From: Lunularia cruciata
Taxonomy: Eukaryota; Streptophyta; Marchantiopsida; Lunulariales; Lunulariaceae
DNA: 64,000 nucleotides
Assembly (NCBI GenBank): GCA_948567375.1
Contig: OX419761.1
Span: 36,742,243 to 36,806,242, forward strand
Direction of reading: 5' to 3'
The notes under the pieces are model-generated. The model saw nothing but the letters and a program-made list of their open reading frames with translations. It was not told where the DNA came from and searched no databases. The position numbers and the translations under genes are program-made. Shown one piece after another: positions 24,413 to 36,000 of this stretch. Each line of letters begins with the position of its first letter. The stretch's first letter is position 1.

Positions 24413-25543
24413 GGAGCAAATGATCTACTCCAAAGAGCAGTAGGTGAGGAAGAGTTTATCTTACTCATAAAGGAGTTTCATGCAAGTTTAGTGTGTGGAT
24501 GACACTTTGCAAGAAAGGTGACTACTTTCAAGATTTAAATGCAAGTTACCATTGGAGAGGGATTTTCAAGGATTGTCTTGATTATTGCAAAACTTGTCAT
24601 GTTTGTCAAGCTTTTACTAGAAATTCTACCTCCACTCCACCACTTAGATCAATTTTATTGCTCAGACCTTTTGAGAAGTGAGGAATTGATTCTGTAGGGC
24701 CTCTCAATAGAACCCCAAGGAACAATTGGTATATTGTGGTAATTATTGATTAACTTACCAAGTGGGTTGAGGCTAGACCATTGAGGGACAAGAAAGAAGA
24801 TGAAGTTGAGAGATTTCTATATAAATGCATTATCACTAGGTTTGGGTGCCCTTTGGAGTTGGTTTTTGATAGAGGAGGAGAGTTTATATGAAGCATTACT
24901 ACAACCATGCTATGACATTTCTCTATCACCCCTAGAGAAACTACATCCTATAAGCTAAATTCCAATGGCTTGGCGGAGAGAACCAAATCAGACCTTGTGC
25001 ATGATGTTGGCCAAAGATGCAAAAATAGAGAGGGCTAAACAAGAGGATTAATGCAGTTTTATGGGATTATAGGACAACCATGAAGACATCCATCGGATAT
25101 TCTCTATTTCAATTGGTATATGCTATTGAGTCTACCTTACCTATTTACTTTGATCTTCCTAACTTTTCAAAGCATTCATAGGAGATTGAAGAAAGCAAAA
25201 AGAGGTGATGCAGAGAAGTCAAGGAAGGATCAACTCATGGAACTAAAAGAAGCAAGAGCAATTGCTATGGTTTGAGTGGAGCAAGCCCAAAGGGAAAAAA
25301 AAGGAGAGCTATGACAAGAGGCAAGGCAGGAAGAAGGTGGAGCCTTTCAAAGAAGATGATTGGGTAATGTTTTTTGATTCTATTTGCTTCAAGAGAGTGC
25401 AAAAGAAGCTTTTGCCAAAATACTTTGGACCTTTCATAGTGGAGGAGGTGTGGAGCAATTACACCTATGATCTCAAGGAGTTGGGAGGAAGACACTTTGA
25501 TAGGATTAACCATGATAAGTTGAAGATGTATCATAGAAGGTAG
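24413..25543 (+). pseudogene. Gypsy integrase remnant
   Basis: YCKTCHVCQAF is the second half of the H2C2 zinc domain. GIDSVGPLNRTPRNNWYIVV carries the first catalytic Asp, LTKWVEARPL follows a stop, and VFDRGGEF holds the second. The C-terminal segment at 25320-25543 (EDDWVMFFDS, LLPKYFGPFIVEEVW, HFDRINHDKLKMYHRR) is typical of the gypsy integrase tail. No chromodomain follows. Several stops break the frame. Confidence 0.85.
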
Positions 25544-25591
25544 AGACACATTCACTTTGAGGACAAAGTGCAAACTTAGTCCAGGAGTAAA

Positions 25592-26279
25592 TGTAACACC
25601 CATTTGTGCATGTGTGTGATATTGTGATATTTAGTTTGGTATTACAAGTACTTGAGAGATATTATTTATAGAGAGATAAAGGATGGTTCTACCTTAGTCA
25701 TGATTAGCTAAAGTTATTCATAGCTAAGATAGAGAAGATCTTACTTTAGAGGAAGTAGAAAAGATGAGCATTACTATTTTGGATTCTAATGTATTGACTT
25801 GGTATTATTCCTAGGTGTTTGGCTTTAAGGAAAGAGTTAAGAACTCTTGGACCCACAAGCCTTTTTTTGGATTCTTCTATAGTCCAAGGATAGCCCATGT
25901 GAAGGAATCTTTGACTTAGTGGTTGGATCTAGATAAGACCATATGCTTAAGAGAATATTCCCAAAAGTATGGATATTCTTTAGCTTTTTGACTTTATTTG
26001 ACTTTTAGCCTCCTAACTTGAGTTACTCCAATAATTAGTAACTTTGGTGCATAACTATTTCACAAGTATATAAACTAGGTGTGAGGAGGTACTCATCATC
26101 CTTTCATTAACAACTATCTCTCTCTCATTGAGTTTGGTTGAGAGCAAATGTCTTGAGTCTTGGAGTGTTAGCCTTGGAGGAGTATGAGGGAGTTGGAGTT
26201 CTTTGCCTTATTAGTCCATGGTTAGTTACCATAATAACCATTAGGGGTTCATCTTGAGTGAGAAACAAGCCAACTCACA
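25592..26279 (+). repeat. 3' LTR of the gypsy element
   Basis: 688 bp, TGTAACACCC...ACTCACA. Pairs with 18485-19171. The stretch just upstream (TTTGAGGACAAAGTGCAAAC...GGAGTAAA) is where a polypurine tract is expected, but it is poorly conserved. Confidence 0.92.
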
Positions 26280-27330
26280 GTCCAAAAGTTGGAGGGAGGA
26301 CATACAAAGAAGACAAGATGGACCAGCTAGAATTTAGACTTAGAGAACATACAAATAAGAAATTCACTAAGACCTATGATACCTATATTTTAAGACAATA
26401 GCAAGTTACAAGGAGTGGAATGAGCTCCTTCTTAGGATCTATAAAGGCAAAGGTAGCTCTTTGCAGTAGTACTTTAAGCCAAAGGCATTGCACTAAAAGA
26501 AGTTCTTCTTAGTTGTAGGATCTTTGGAGGAAGTAGTCCAAAGCCCTTCATGGTGGTACATTTGTAGATGTAACCTTTGGAGTACATCCAAAGGACAAAA
26601 ATTTGTAAGTTGTCTTTGGGGAAGAACTGATACTTCCCCTTATATGTGCAAGGTGCCTAATTAACCTACATGTAAGAAGATAATATAAGGCAAGGATAGT
26701 GTTAGTGAGGATGAGCCAAGAAGATCTCATGTTTTCCTCAACTGTTAGATTTATTGGCTTAGGGTAGGAAAAAAATTTAAAAGTTTCAACCAAGTGTAGA
26801 TATTTCATTCATCCCTTTGACCATGAATAAAGCAAAATTGCCAAAATCCCTCTATTGCCATTGCTTAAATTCCAATTACTGACTCTTTGCCTTTCATGAG
26901 TAGTGGTAAGGAACTTTGTAGTAGGAACCCAAATGCTTGAGTGGGAGTGCCATTTGTACTCATGATTAGGATTTAGGATCTTTGAGTAGTATGAAGGAAT
27001 GGAGCAATCCCTTGATGGATCAACAATGAATTGTGGTGTTGAAAGTACCACAAAATCAAAAAGCAAAGTACTACTATCAATGCAAAGTGCATTTAGATTT
27101 GTGCATTTTGTGAAGAATAGAATGTGACCTTTGGAATTGAATATCTTTGTAGTGAAGCAACCCCTTGGAGCTGATTGAATCAACATTTTTAGGAAATAGT
27201 TGGACCTTATTCTTAGTGAAAGTGATTTTTAGTTTTCTATTTGCTATAGTGCAATGTGCTTGGTGACACTAATCTCTTATTAAGAGTGGGTTGTTCTTGC
27301 CCAAGAGGTTATATAGATACAATATGAAAA

Positions 27331-28229
27331 CTATCAATTGTACACTTATCTTCAAATCTAGCAAATTCCGACCCTTATCCTCAAGAGATGACCTACTTCT
27401 TACCACTATACCACTTTTTGGTAGAAATTGGGTTATCACAATCATTCTTTCCAATTCTTCTTAGAGAGAAAAATCTCTATCCTATCTCTAACTAACCTTA
27501 TTTAATCATACCTAATACAAAAAATTCCTTGAAATTTGTACAAAGCATATCTTAACTTACTTCAAATACAAATGTAGATACCACAAAAGAGCATATATAT
27601 ACCTATAGATATTACAATATGAGTATTTGCTTTTGGTCCCATGGTATTTATGCTATTGTGAAGGTCATTTTAAGAATTTCTATACTAGTATCTACAAACC
27701 CTATCTCTTGTGTATTAAAACCATATGCTTTATAATATCTCTTCAACATCTTTTGGAATATTATGTTTATATCTTCCCATTTTCAATTGACCTAATATCT
27801 CTTTGATAAACGTATACCTAATCCTATTTGAGTCTTGTAAGCTTTGTTGTATTATTTTTTGTACTACATGGTTGTTGAAGGTTTCTAGAAGTTTATTAGC
27901 CATTGGTCTTACCTTCTTAGTCATAGTCATTTTTTATATTTGTGCTTTCTTGTGCTCCTTCCTTTCCATACACTTCAAGATTTATCTATATATCTTTCCT
28001 AAATTTATCTCAAAAATATGTCTATTGAGGAATTAACACTCATTGAGGACCATAGCTCCCCAAGTGATCACTTTATACCTCCTCCACATAATACTTATTT
28101 GTATGATTTTTCATTTGATAGCACCTTGTTCTCCTTGAGAAGTGCTTCTTTTCTCCTCTTAAATCTCTCTTGCATAACCGTCAAACCCTCACTAACTTTG
28201 ACATACATTTAAAGCATGAGTAAACACTA
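27331..28229. other. No gene recognised
   Basis: AT-rich flank between the CC element and the complete chromovirus. The longest frame is 77 codons and carries no motif. Confidence 0.5.
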
Positions 28230-28685
28230 TCTATAATAATATAGAGTTAGCAAAAGAGTTAGTAGAAGCTAAGGACTTAGTAGAAACAACTACATATAGC
28301 AAAAATAAGGTAGAACTAGTATAACCTACAAATGTTAAGAATATTCTAGAAGCATCTAGGAAGCTTTTGGGTGGGTACCTTCCAAGTACCTTCAAAGGAT
28401 TGAGTAACTTGTACATCAAGTTAATGGCTAGCTTAGCTTGTATGCGAATTAGGCTATTGCTAGAAGGAAGATGCAAATTCTTAAGTAGCTTAGTTTGCAC
28501 TCCAAGATGACAACTTCAAGAAGGAAACTTCTTTGGAAGCTTCTCAAGAGCCTTGTATTGCTTTGCTATAAATGCTAAAGTCCAAGCTCATGCTAGACAT
28601 TTGAAATTTCTCTAATTTGAGCATTTCCAATATGACCTTCCATTTTGATCTACCATTCTCTTATTTATCTCATCAATCTTTTACA
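28230..28685 (+). repeat. Chromovirus copy B 5' LTR
   Basis: 456 bp, beginning TCTATAATAATA (original TG lost) and ending TTTTACA. TATA box TATAAAT at 28567-28573. Heat-shock-type trimer at 28339-28351, about 110 bases from the LTR start and about 220 bases before the TATA box. Confidence 0.9.
28339..28351 (+). promoter_or_regulatory. Perfect heat-shock element in 5' LTR
   Basis: GAA-TA-TTC-TA-GAA, three modules with exact two-base spacing, followed by GCATC and then GGAAGC, which adds weaker modules. Present at the same place in the 3' LTR. Confidence 0.65.
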
Positions 28686-28686
28686 T

Positions 28687-28697
28687 AAGTATCACGG
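28687..28697 (+). other. Primer-binding site, initiator Met tRNA type (decayed)
   Basis: AAGTATCACGG directly after the LTR matches the TGGTATCACAG of copy A with changes. Downstream, GAATGAGATGGATGGAAT matches the same position in copy A (GAATGGGATGGATGGAAT), which confirms the alignment. Confidence 0.65.
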
Positions 28698-28699
28698 TA

Positions 28700-29800
28700 A
28701 GAATGAGATGGATGGAATCTTTGGATCACCAAATCAATCTCCACCTATCCATTGGGTTTTTGTATTTGTGTGCTACCAAAGCACCATTTCTAATAGTTCA
28801 TCATTTCTCACTCTAGCAGATTTTTTGAATGCAATCACTCTGTCAAATGAACCACCATTGATCCTTCCAATTGTAACTTACAAAGAGTAATAGACATGTT
28901 GCATCTACTTGTTCACCTAAATAATTTTAATTAGATAGTTGATAGAGTAATAGTCATGACGGTTATGCCCAAAGTTATCATTGCTATGCAGTAACAAATA
29001 GAGCATCTTAGTTGATTGTTGGATGAGAGAGATCATGATAGGTAATGGCAAGAGAAATTGGAGAGAGTAGCATATTGAAAAGGAGAAGATTGTGTTTGAT
29101 TCATAGAACCAAAGATCTTTGAAGGCAAGAATCTACAAGTGCAATAGAGAACTTTGTATTCAATTGTGAATGTTATGTTGAAGCCACAAATTTCCTAGAT
29201 GTTTGGAGGGAAATCCTCTTAACTTCAAGTCAACTAGATGGAATGGTCAAATTATAGTGGCAATTTTGGGTGGAGCAAAATCAATAGCAATTTGTAGCTC
29301 CAATTTTGATATGGGAAGACATCAAGAGTGCAATCATTGGGTAATCCCAAGCTATGAATATTGCACAAGATTGATTATAGGTAGAGTTGGGGTAGATCAA
29401 TTCAGTGAGAAGTTATATTTCTCAATTCAAAACACCATGATATGATTCTAGATGATATTTTCTCAATGCAAAACACCATGATGTTGACCTATGTAAGTTT
29501 GATTCACTTGCAAGATATGATGTAGAAGTTTTTTTGATTTTGGGAGTTTTGATAATTATATGTCCATACAATTAGCAAGGAAATTAGATATTAATATAAA
29601 GTAAATATTAAGTAGCAAATTGATGATAGTGGATGGTAGAAAGTTCTACATTCCAAACCTCACAACCTATTGCATTCAAGATTAGGAAGGATAATTCCAA
29701 GTATATAAGATCTGTAATCATCTACTTATACTACAATATCATTCTAGATCTTCTTTTGCTTGAACATCATAAGGTTCAATTTGATTGGGCCCTACAAAAA
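28700..29800 (+). pseudogene. Chromovirus copy B gag/protease region, heavily decayed
   Basis: Only short pieces are readable, for example a frame at 29203-29445 without intact motifs. Around 29640-29830, CACAACCTATTGCATTCAAG...CTTCTTTTGCTTGAACATCATAAGGTTCAATTTGATTGGGCC aligns with the protease C-terminus of copy A (LERYKVQFDWT). The zinc knuckle could not be found. Confidence 0.6.
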
Positions 29801-30029
29801 ATTCAAGTATAACACCAAGGTAAGAATTACCAATTAGATTGTCTAGCACCTTTGAGTAAGACACCTAGGAATGATTAATCCCAACATAGGAATTTTTCAA
29901 TATAGTAACTATATAGCAAGCTTTGGAGAAAGATATTTATGTTTTTGTAATGTGGATCAAACTTATTAAGTAAAAGGGCTATTATTAGGATTAAAAGCTA
30001 GTGGTTGATCATATAGTTCAAGATTTTTC

Positions 30030-31320
30030 ATATATGTTTCTATTGATTTTCCAAAAAGGTCACCCTCTAATCAAGGTATGTTCTTCAAGATCAAGCTACT
30101 TCCAAATTGTACTCCACAAAGTAGACCCATCTATTGGCTCTCACCAAAGGAGTTAGAAGACCTTCAAACAACACTAACCAAATTGTTGGAGGAGGACTTT
30201 ATATGACATAATACATCTCCTTTAGGAGCACCAATACTTTGCACCAAAGAAGGATGGAGATTTTTTATTCCATATTGACTACCATGGCCTTAATAAAATC
30301 ATGAAAAATGTGTAACCCTTGCATCAAAGTGATAACTTGTTGGATCAATTAAGTAGAGCATGAAACTTCTCAAAGTTGGATCTTTGAAACTGCTATTGAT
30401 AGATTTTCATTGATAGGGAAGATGTGTAAAAGACTTACCTTTCATACAAGGTAAAGGCATTTTGAATGGAAATTTTTACCTTTTAGGCTCACTAATGCTT
30501 TGCTAATTTTCTTGGATCAAATATATCATGTTTTTGAGGGGCTATTTGATCAATACATGGTGGCATTTTTGGATGATATGTTAATTTATAGTAAAATAGA
30601 GGCTAAATACATGAACCACGTGCAAGAAGTCTTCAAATGACTATGCTAGTGGAAGTTTTATTGCAAGAAGTCCAAGTGTTCCTTTTGGCAAAAGGAACTT
30701 ACTTTCTTGGCTCACAAGGTCTCAACAAAGGGGATCAAGATGAAAGAGGAGAAAATCAAGGCCATTACCAATTGGCTTACTCCTAAGGATGCCATAGAAG
30801 TTTGGGCATTGATGGATTGGTAAGTTTTTAACAACTATTATTTTGCTCATGTGACCATTGAATGATCTCCTCGAAAAATTTTATACTTTGAGTGGACCAT
30901 CAAATAAGGAGAAACATTCATGAAACTAAAGGATATGGTGTCTTCACGGCCCATCTTCTAAATATATGATCCTCAACTACCTTGTATGATTGATTTTTAA
31001 GCTTATAACTTTGCAATTGGTGCCATGTTGCAATAGAAATTTCTATATGGATTGCATCCCATTGCCTTTATATCTTGACAACTCAATGCAACAAAAAGGC
31101 ATTATTCTACCAAAGATTGAGAACTACTTGCAACGGTACATGCAACAAAGGTATGATGACATTACCTCTTGGAGAAACAAGTGATCATGCAAACTGATTG
31201 CAAACCCTTGTTATCAACCTTAAATTTGGAACACAAGAAGAGTTGGCATCATTGATGGGAGGAACAATTGCAATTATTTGATATCAAACTAGAGTACAAA
31301 CTTGGAAAGTTTCATATCAT
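30030..31320 (+). pseudogene. Chromovirus copy B reverse transcriptase and RNase H remnant
   Basis: The segment at 30130-30190 reads PIYWLSPKELEDLQTTLTKL, matching copy A. The catalytic box FLDDM is at 30566-30580 with both aspartates kept, followed by LIYSKIEAKYMNHVQEVFK. Later text (FFAKGTYFLGSQGLNKGDQD in one frame) and the RNase H area at 30950-31320 are broken by stops and frameshifts. It is non-functional. Confidence 0.8.
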
Positions 31321-32384
31321 CCTTGATGCCCCATCAAAATGACCCAATTTGAATATTCTTCTTGAATCTTCCCTAGTAGCAACAATTACCAGTGTTGATG
31401 GACTCCAAGGTACATATAAAATTCAAGATTGCTTTACAAAAGGATCCCTTCTTTCACTTTGTGCAAAGTCACCTTGCAGCACATGAAAAGGCGTAAGACA
31501 CCTTTTCATTCAAGGATAGCCTTCTATTTTGTGAGAATTGAGTCTATGTTCTACCTCTATGAAACCTATGACTTGTACAACTTCAAGAAGTGCATGATTT
31601 ACCAATCATTGGTCATCTAGGTGTGAAAAAACCTTGAATACACTGCAACAACAATGGTGGTGGCCCAATATGGCATGTGAGGTTCAAGAGTTTGTTTAAT
31701 CTTATGAAAGTTACCAACACAACAAGGCCAACAATTGGGATCCTTGATTCACCTATAAAATTTGTTTATAATCTATTATCCCTAGATTGATTGGAGAAAA
31801 CACAAGCAAATTGCACCTTGGAAGATATGATACATGCATTTATCAATGTCCATCATACCAATTGTGATACTTGTCTTGTGGAAACCAAGTTTGCTTACAA
31901 TAATTCCAAGCATACAAGTACTAAATTCTTTCTTTTCTTCCTTAATTATGTGCAAGATCCACTTGTTCCAAATTCTCTTTTTTCTCTACCATCATCTCAT
32001 ATCCCTCATACTTCTACATCTTGACTGTGCTATCTAAGTCCTTACACCAAGCCAAGTCTCATCTCATTATTGATCAAAACCAACAAAAAATATGTTGATC
32101 AACATCCTTGTGATCTCACCTTTCAAATACATGATAAGGTTATGCTCTCCTCTAGTAACCTTCCTCTTCCCCTTGACACCCAAGTTCATAGACTTGCACC
32201 TAATTGGATAGGACACTTTGCTATTATTCATATCACTTCTCTTATCACTTACAAACTTGCTCTTCCTAATCAGATGAAGATCCACCTATTATTTCATATC
32301 TTTGAGTTAAAATTCTTTGTGTATAACCATCTTCTTTCCCTACTCATGTCCAACCTACTCCTCCAATCTTTATTAATGATCATG
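31320..32384 (+). pseudogene. Chromovirus copy B integrase remnant
   Basis: The frame at 31791-32024 has NCTLEDMIHAFINVHHTNCD and KFAYNNSKHTSTKFFLFFLNYVQDPLVP, typical of the end of the gypsy integrase core. The frame at 32070-32585 has KKYVDQHPCDLTFQIHDKVM and WIGHFAIIHITSLITYKLAL, then MKIHLLFHIFELKFF, the GPF/Y-type tail that precedes a chromodomain. The first catalytic residues lie in a badly eroded stretch (31620-31790). Confidence 0.82.
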
Positions 32385-32560
32385 AAGAATATGAGGTTGA
32401 TCATATACTTCCATGTCAAGATATTCAACATGGCCGCCAATGACACATTGAGTATAAGATCCTTTGGAAAGAGTACCCCCTTCACAATCTCACATGGGAT
32501 CCCTATTCTCATCTCCAAAATGCACAAGAGACTATCCAAGAGTTTGAAAAGTCCATGCCA
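32384..32560 (+). pseudogene. Chromodomain at the integrase C-terminus
   Basis: In a frame different from the preceding integrase tail: EEYEVDHILPCQDIQHGRQ, one stop (TGA), then HIEYKILWKEYPLHNLTWDP and YSHLQNAQETIQEF. This is the chromodomain pattern of plant chromoviruses. The three aromatic positions that build the methyl-lysine cage (Tyr in EYEV, Trp and Tyr in LWKEY) are all present. In live elements this domain directs integration toward heterochromatin. One stop and a frame change disable it here. Confidence 0.8.
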
Positions 32561-32600
32561 ACAAGGACAACAAGGATGTTGCTAACCAACAATAGAAGAA

Positions 32601-33061
32601 TGTGTAAAAATATGGAGTTAGTGGAAGAGTTAGTAGAAGCTAAGGAATTAGTAGAATTAGCTACAAATAGCAAAGATGAGGAAAAACTAACATACCTAAA
32701 AATTCTAAGAATATTCTAGAAGCATCTATGAACCTTTAAGGTGAGAAACTTCTAGGTATCTTCCAAGGATTGTGCAACATGCAGATCAAGTTAATGACTA
32801 GCTTAGCTTGTATAGCAAGTAGGCGGCTACCAAAAGGAAGTTTCCTTTGCAGCTTCTTAAGTATTTTAGCTTGCACTCCAAGATGAAAGTTTCAAGAAGG
32901 AAGTTGTTTTGGAAGCTTCTTTGGAAGCTTCTCAAGAGCTTTGTATTGCTTCATTGTAAATACCAAATCCCAAGCTCATGCTAAGCATTTGGAGTTTCTC
33001 TCATTTGAGTCTTTCCAATGTGACTTCCATTTCAATCTTTTTTTCTCCTTGGTCTTTTATA
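32601..33061 (+). repeat. Chromovirus copy B 3' LTR
   Basis: 461 bp, beginning TGTGTAAAAATATGG and ending TTTTATA. Aligned with the 5' LTR. The TATA box has decayed to TGTAAATA near 32955. The purine run AATAGAAGAA just before it is the likely polypurine tract. Confidence 0.9.
32709..32721 (+). promoter_or_regulatory. Perfect heat-shock element in 3' LTR
   Basis: GAATATTCTAGAA again, preceded by AATTCTAA so that four TTC/GAA modules follow each other (TTC-TAA-GAA-TA-TTC-TA-GAA). It is unchanged from the 5' LTR, although the LTRs around it differ at many sites. Confidence 0.65.
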
Positions 33062-36000
33062 CTTGCCTGTTATTTCATTATGCAAGGAGAATGTTTTTTC
33101 CTTGATTAAAACACCCATAATTTTTTGTTAAAAAAGTGTACACTAAAAGTCCCCAAAATCCTTATTATCCTTGATCAGGTTATCTCTCAACTTCCTTTTA
33201 TTCCTCTCATGAATTACTCTTATAATAAGAAATTGTACAACCTTGTACAATTCTGACTCTTAACATAGTAATACCCATCAAATAAACCTTGATCTTTATC
33301 TTAGAAGAAATAATTAAGGGTTAGCCATGACTTACTAGATATATAAATCTATTTTCAAATAGATATTTGGCTCACTTTACATATCTATTATGCATTTTTT
33401 AACATAAATTCAAGCATCAAAAGACTCACCCTTTGATTTATTAGCTCCTTGGAAAATCATCCATTTGCATAGATACATCTTCTTCTTATACATATCCCTT
33501 TACTCTTATATATGATTTTGATTTCTAAACCATAACTCATCAAGACCAAGATAGACTCTAATAAAATTTTCTAATTTGATGCTTAATTCTCAAGCTTAAT
33601 ATACTTTGTTGTAGAGATTCTTAAACACTCATCCTATGTTGCTTCACACTCCTTTTGAAAACTCTTATCTTTTCTTGTTTATTTTTTATCAATGATATAG
33701 TATTGAAACACTTGACTATTTCTCTTTTTGTTGGAAAATGAGTAATTAAGGACTTGAAGATCCTAATATCTCAATGTCTATCTAACCTTTTTTTCCTATA
33801 TCATATATATTAAATTCAAGAGTTAAACTTTTACAATCCAAAATACTTCTAAAAAAGGGAACTCTATCTTAACATCCAAAATTCTTCCAAGATCTTTTCT
33901 AAATTTGTACTACTCTCAAAACCATCATATTGGAGCTTATATATTAGAATCTTACCTTTGCTCTTTTGAAAAGACATTTTCTTCCTTATATATAACTTTC
34001 TCATTATTGCACCAATTAATGGCCTAGATGTGGCTTTTTATTCTTGTACTCTTTTCTTACTTGCAACCTCCTCTTCTTCTTCTTGTCTCTCTTCCTTTTC
34101 TTTTTTGAACCTAGCTCATAGCAACAAGACATAAGACATGATTCTCTTTTGTGCTAAATATACTTTGATTTACAAAGCATCAACAAGATTTTCATAGTCA
34201 ATCATAGTATATAATTTTTTTGCCTTCTCCTCATACCTCTAAGAAAATTTATTACCTCAATCCTAACTTGAGCACTAGAGATAAATCCACTCTCATTGTA
34301 AAAGTTGTATAATCAAGCATAATTTTTGAAAGCCACCCTAAACTTCTCAAGAAACACTTCATATCTCTTTTTGCAAAATTGGCAAAAATTTGGGTTCAAT
34401 AGAACCCATATTTTAGAAAGTGGATAGCAAGGTGGTAACATTGTCAAATAAATGTAAATAGGATTGGCTTTTTCACCTCTTTGTCTTGCAGTTCTCCTCT
34501 ATTAGGAGACATGCATGATGACCTTCTTAACTATCTTACTCTTGAGGGCTTTAAAAAAATCTTCATAATTCCTATATTGATGCTCAATACTACTACATAA
34601 CCTTAAAAAAGGTTTAACTAGATGAGCTAGTGGAACTCTAACCCTAAACCTTTCATACTCTTATCAAGAGTTGGATATTTAACCTTGTTATGTGATGATC
34701 TAGGAAATGAGCCACATAAACTTTTTTTGAGGGATTAGAACTCCTCAATAGCTTGGTAAGAACATTGATGGCTTCCTTTATCTTTCTTTAATATATGCTC
34801 ATGCCTCCTTCTTCTATTTTGTCAACTAATGCAAAAAGAAGGTTATCTAAAAACATACTCACTTGAACTCTCCAAGAAAAGCTAAATCTTCTTTGAAATG
34901 AGAGTGGACTCTTTAAAATTTGAAAAGAATCCCTTCTCAAATTCCTTGGTCAACTTAAATATTTTCATCCACTTCCCAAGTCTTCCTACAATCTACTATA
35001 TGATCTACTTAGTATTTTTTATGCATCATCATCAAAAAAATCATTCCAAACCTTTGCTCAACTCTTCCATTCTTCAACCTTCTTGATTTATGAGCATGAT
35101 CTGTTGAACAAGGTTTACACTAGTGGAAGGTGTTTAAATATTTGAATAATTTGATAATAAATAATTCTATAATCTAGTTTCATAAACCTAAACTAGATAT
35201 AATATGGATTTCAAAATGGAACTTTAAGAGGATCATACTTTCCTCTATAAACTATTAACCTCCCTCTTACTCTTATAATTGTCAAAACCATTTTCTTAAA
35301 ATAACTCTTTGCTCATATATATTCCCTTTACTTAAGGCCTCATAACTCATAGTTCATCATGTTAGAATTAGCCATTTGGGACTTGATAAGAGAGCTTAAA
35401 AGATTACTAGAAGCATAAATAGTTTCAAGCCAAACAAGATAATCCATATGATAAGCTAAAGAAAAGATAATAGTAGATCCTTGCAAACTTCCTACCATAA
35501 ATTCTCACTAATCTTAGACCCAAACACTCAACTACTCTTACTCAAATCCATAGTATAACTCAAGCTCTACTAAAATCTCTCATATAATGTTCTTACTTTT
35601 GTTATGAATACCAAAAGGAATCCTAGCTGATTTTAGAAATCATTCATATACACAAATAGAAGGTAAAAAATGATATATTTTTACTCATGATAACATAACT
35701 CACTCATGAAAGAAATACATTTAGAGTGTTTCCTTAACTCTTTTATTTATGTTAGTAGGAGATTACCATGTGATAACATGCTACAACTAGGTAGGTTCTA
35801 GAAGGTTATAGTGTCAAAAGAGGAATTATATAGATAGACTCTAATTTTTTTGAATAGCTCTCATACTATATGAGATTTTATAATAACCTTAGAGAATCTG
35901 GAAGGGAATTATTCTGAATTCTTAAATTAATCATAATTAGAAAATTCACAAACTTGGCTAGTCTCATGTCAACAAGCTAGCACATATCACATTTGTGCTA

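Larger units (their letters stand above)
18485..26279 (+). mobile_element. Complete Ty3-gypsy element, inactive (non-chromovirus)
   Basis: 7.8 kb: 5' LTR 18485-19171, tRNA-Asp-type primer site, a long leader with an extra zinc knuckle, gag, protease, RT, RNase H, integrase, 3' LTR 25592-26279. The LTRs begin TGTAACACCC and end CTCACA and look about 93-95% alike by eye. Flanks are (G)GTCA and GTCCA, a degraded duplication at best. The RNase H text (KFRHYLIGGKDTIV, GRLARWMILLSEYG), the tRNA-Asp primer type and the lack of a chromodomain suggest the Tat/Athila side of Ty3-gypsy. It is inserted in the CC copy. Confidence 0.9.
15480..27330 (+). mobile_element. CC-family element, plus copy, split by two insertions
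   Basis: Removing the solo LTR (16521-17067) and the gypsy element (18485-26279) leaves about 3.5 kb that aligns in order with the minus copies. 15540-15740 matches 48190-48560 and 11740-11960. 16450-18480 is the coding relic. 26500-26800 matches 39470-39780. 27130-27330 matches the terminal repeat of 1-640 and 38945-39060. The true ends are approximate and no target duplication is identified. Confidence 0.65.
28230..33061 (+). mobile_element. Chromovirus copy B, structurally complete but dead
   Basis: 4.83 kb: LTR 28230-28685, primer site, gag, protease region, RT, RNase H, integrase, chromodomain, LTR 32601-33061. The short size and chromodomain fit the small plant chromoviruses (Reina-type is the closest in size; the clade was not proven). 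Flanking five-base segments CACTA and CTTGC do not match, so the target duplication is lost or the ends are off by a few bases. All frames carry stops. Confidence 0.9.
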
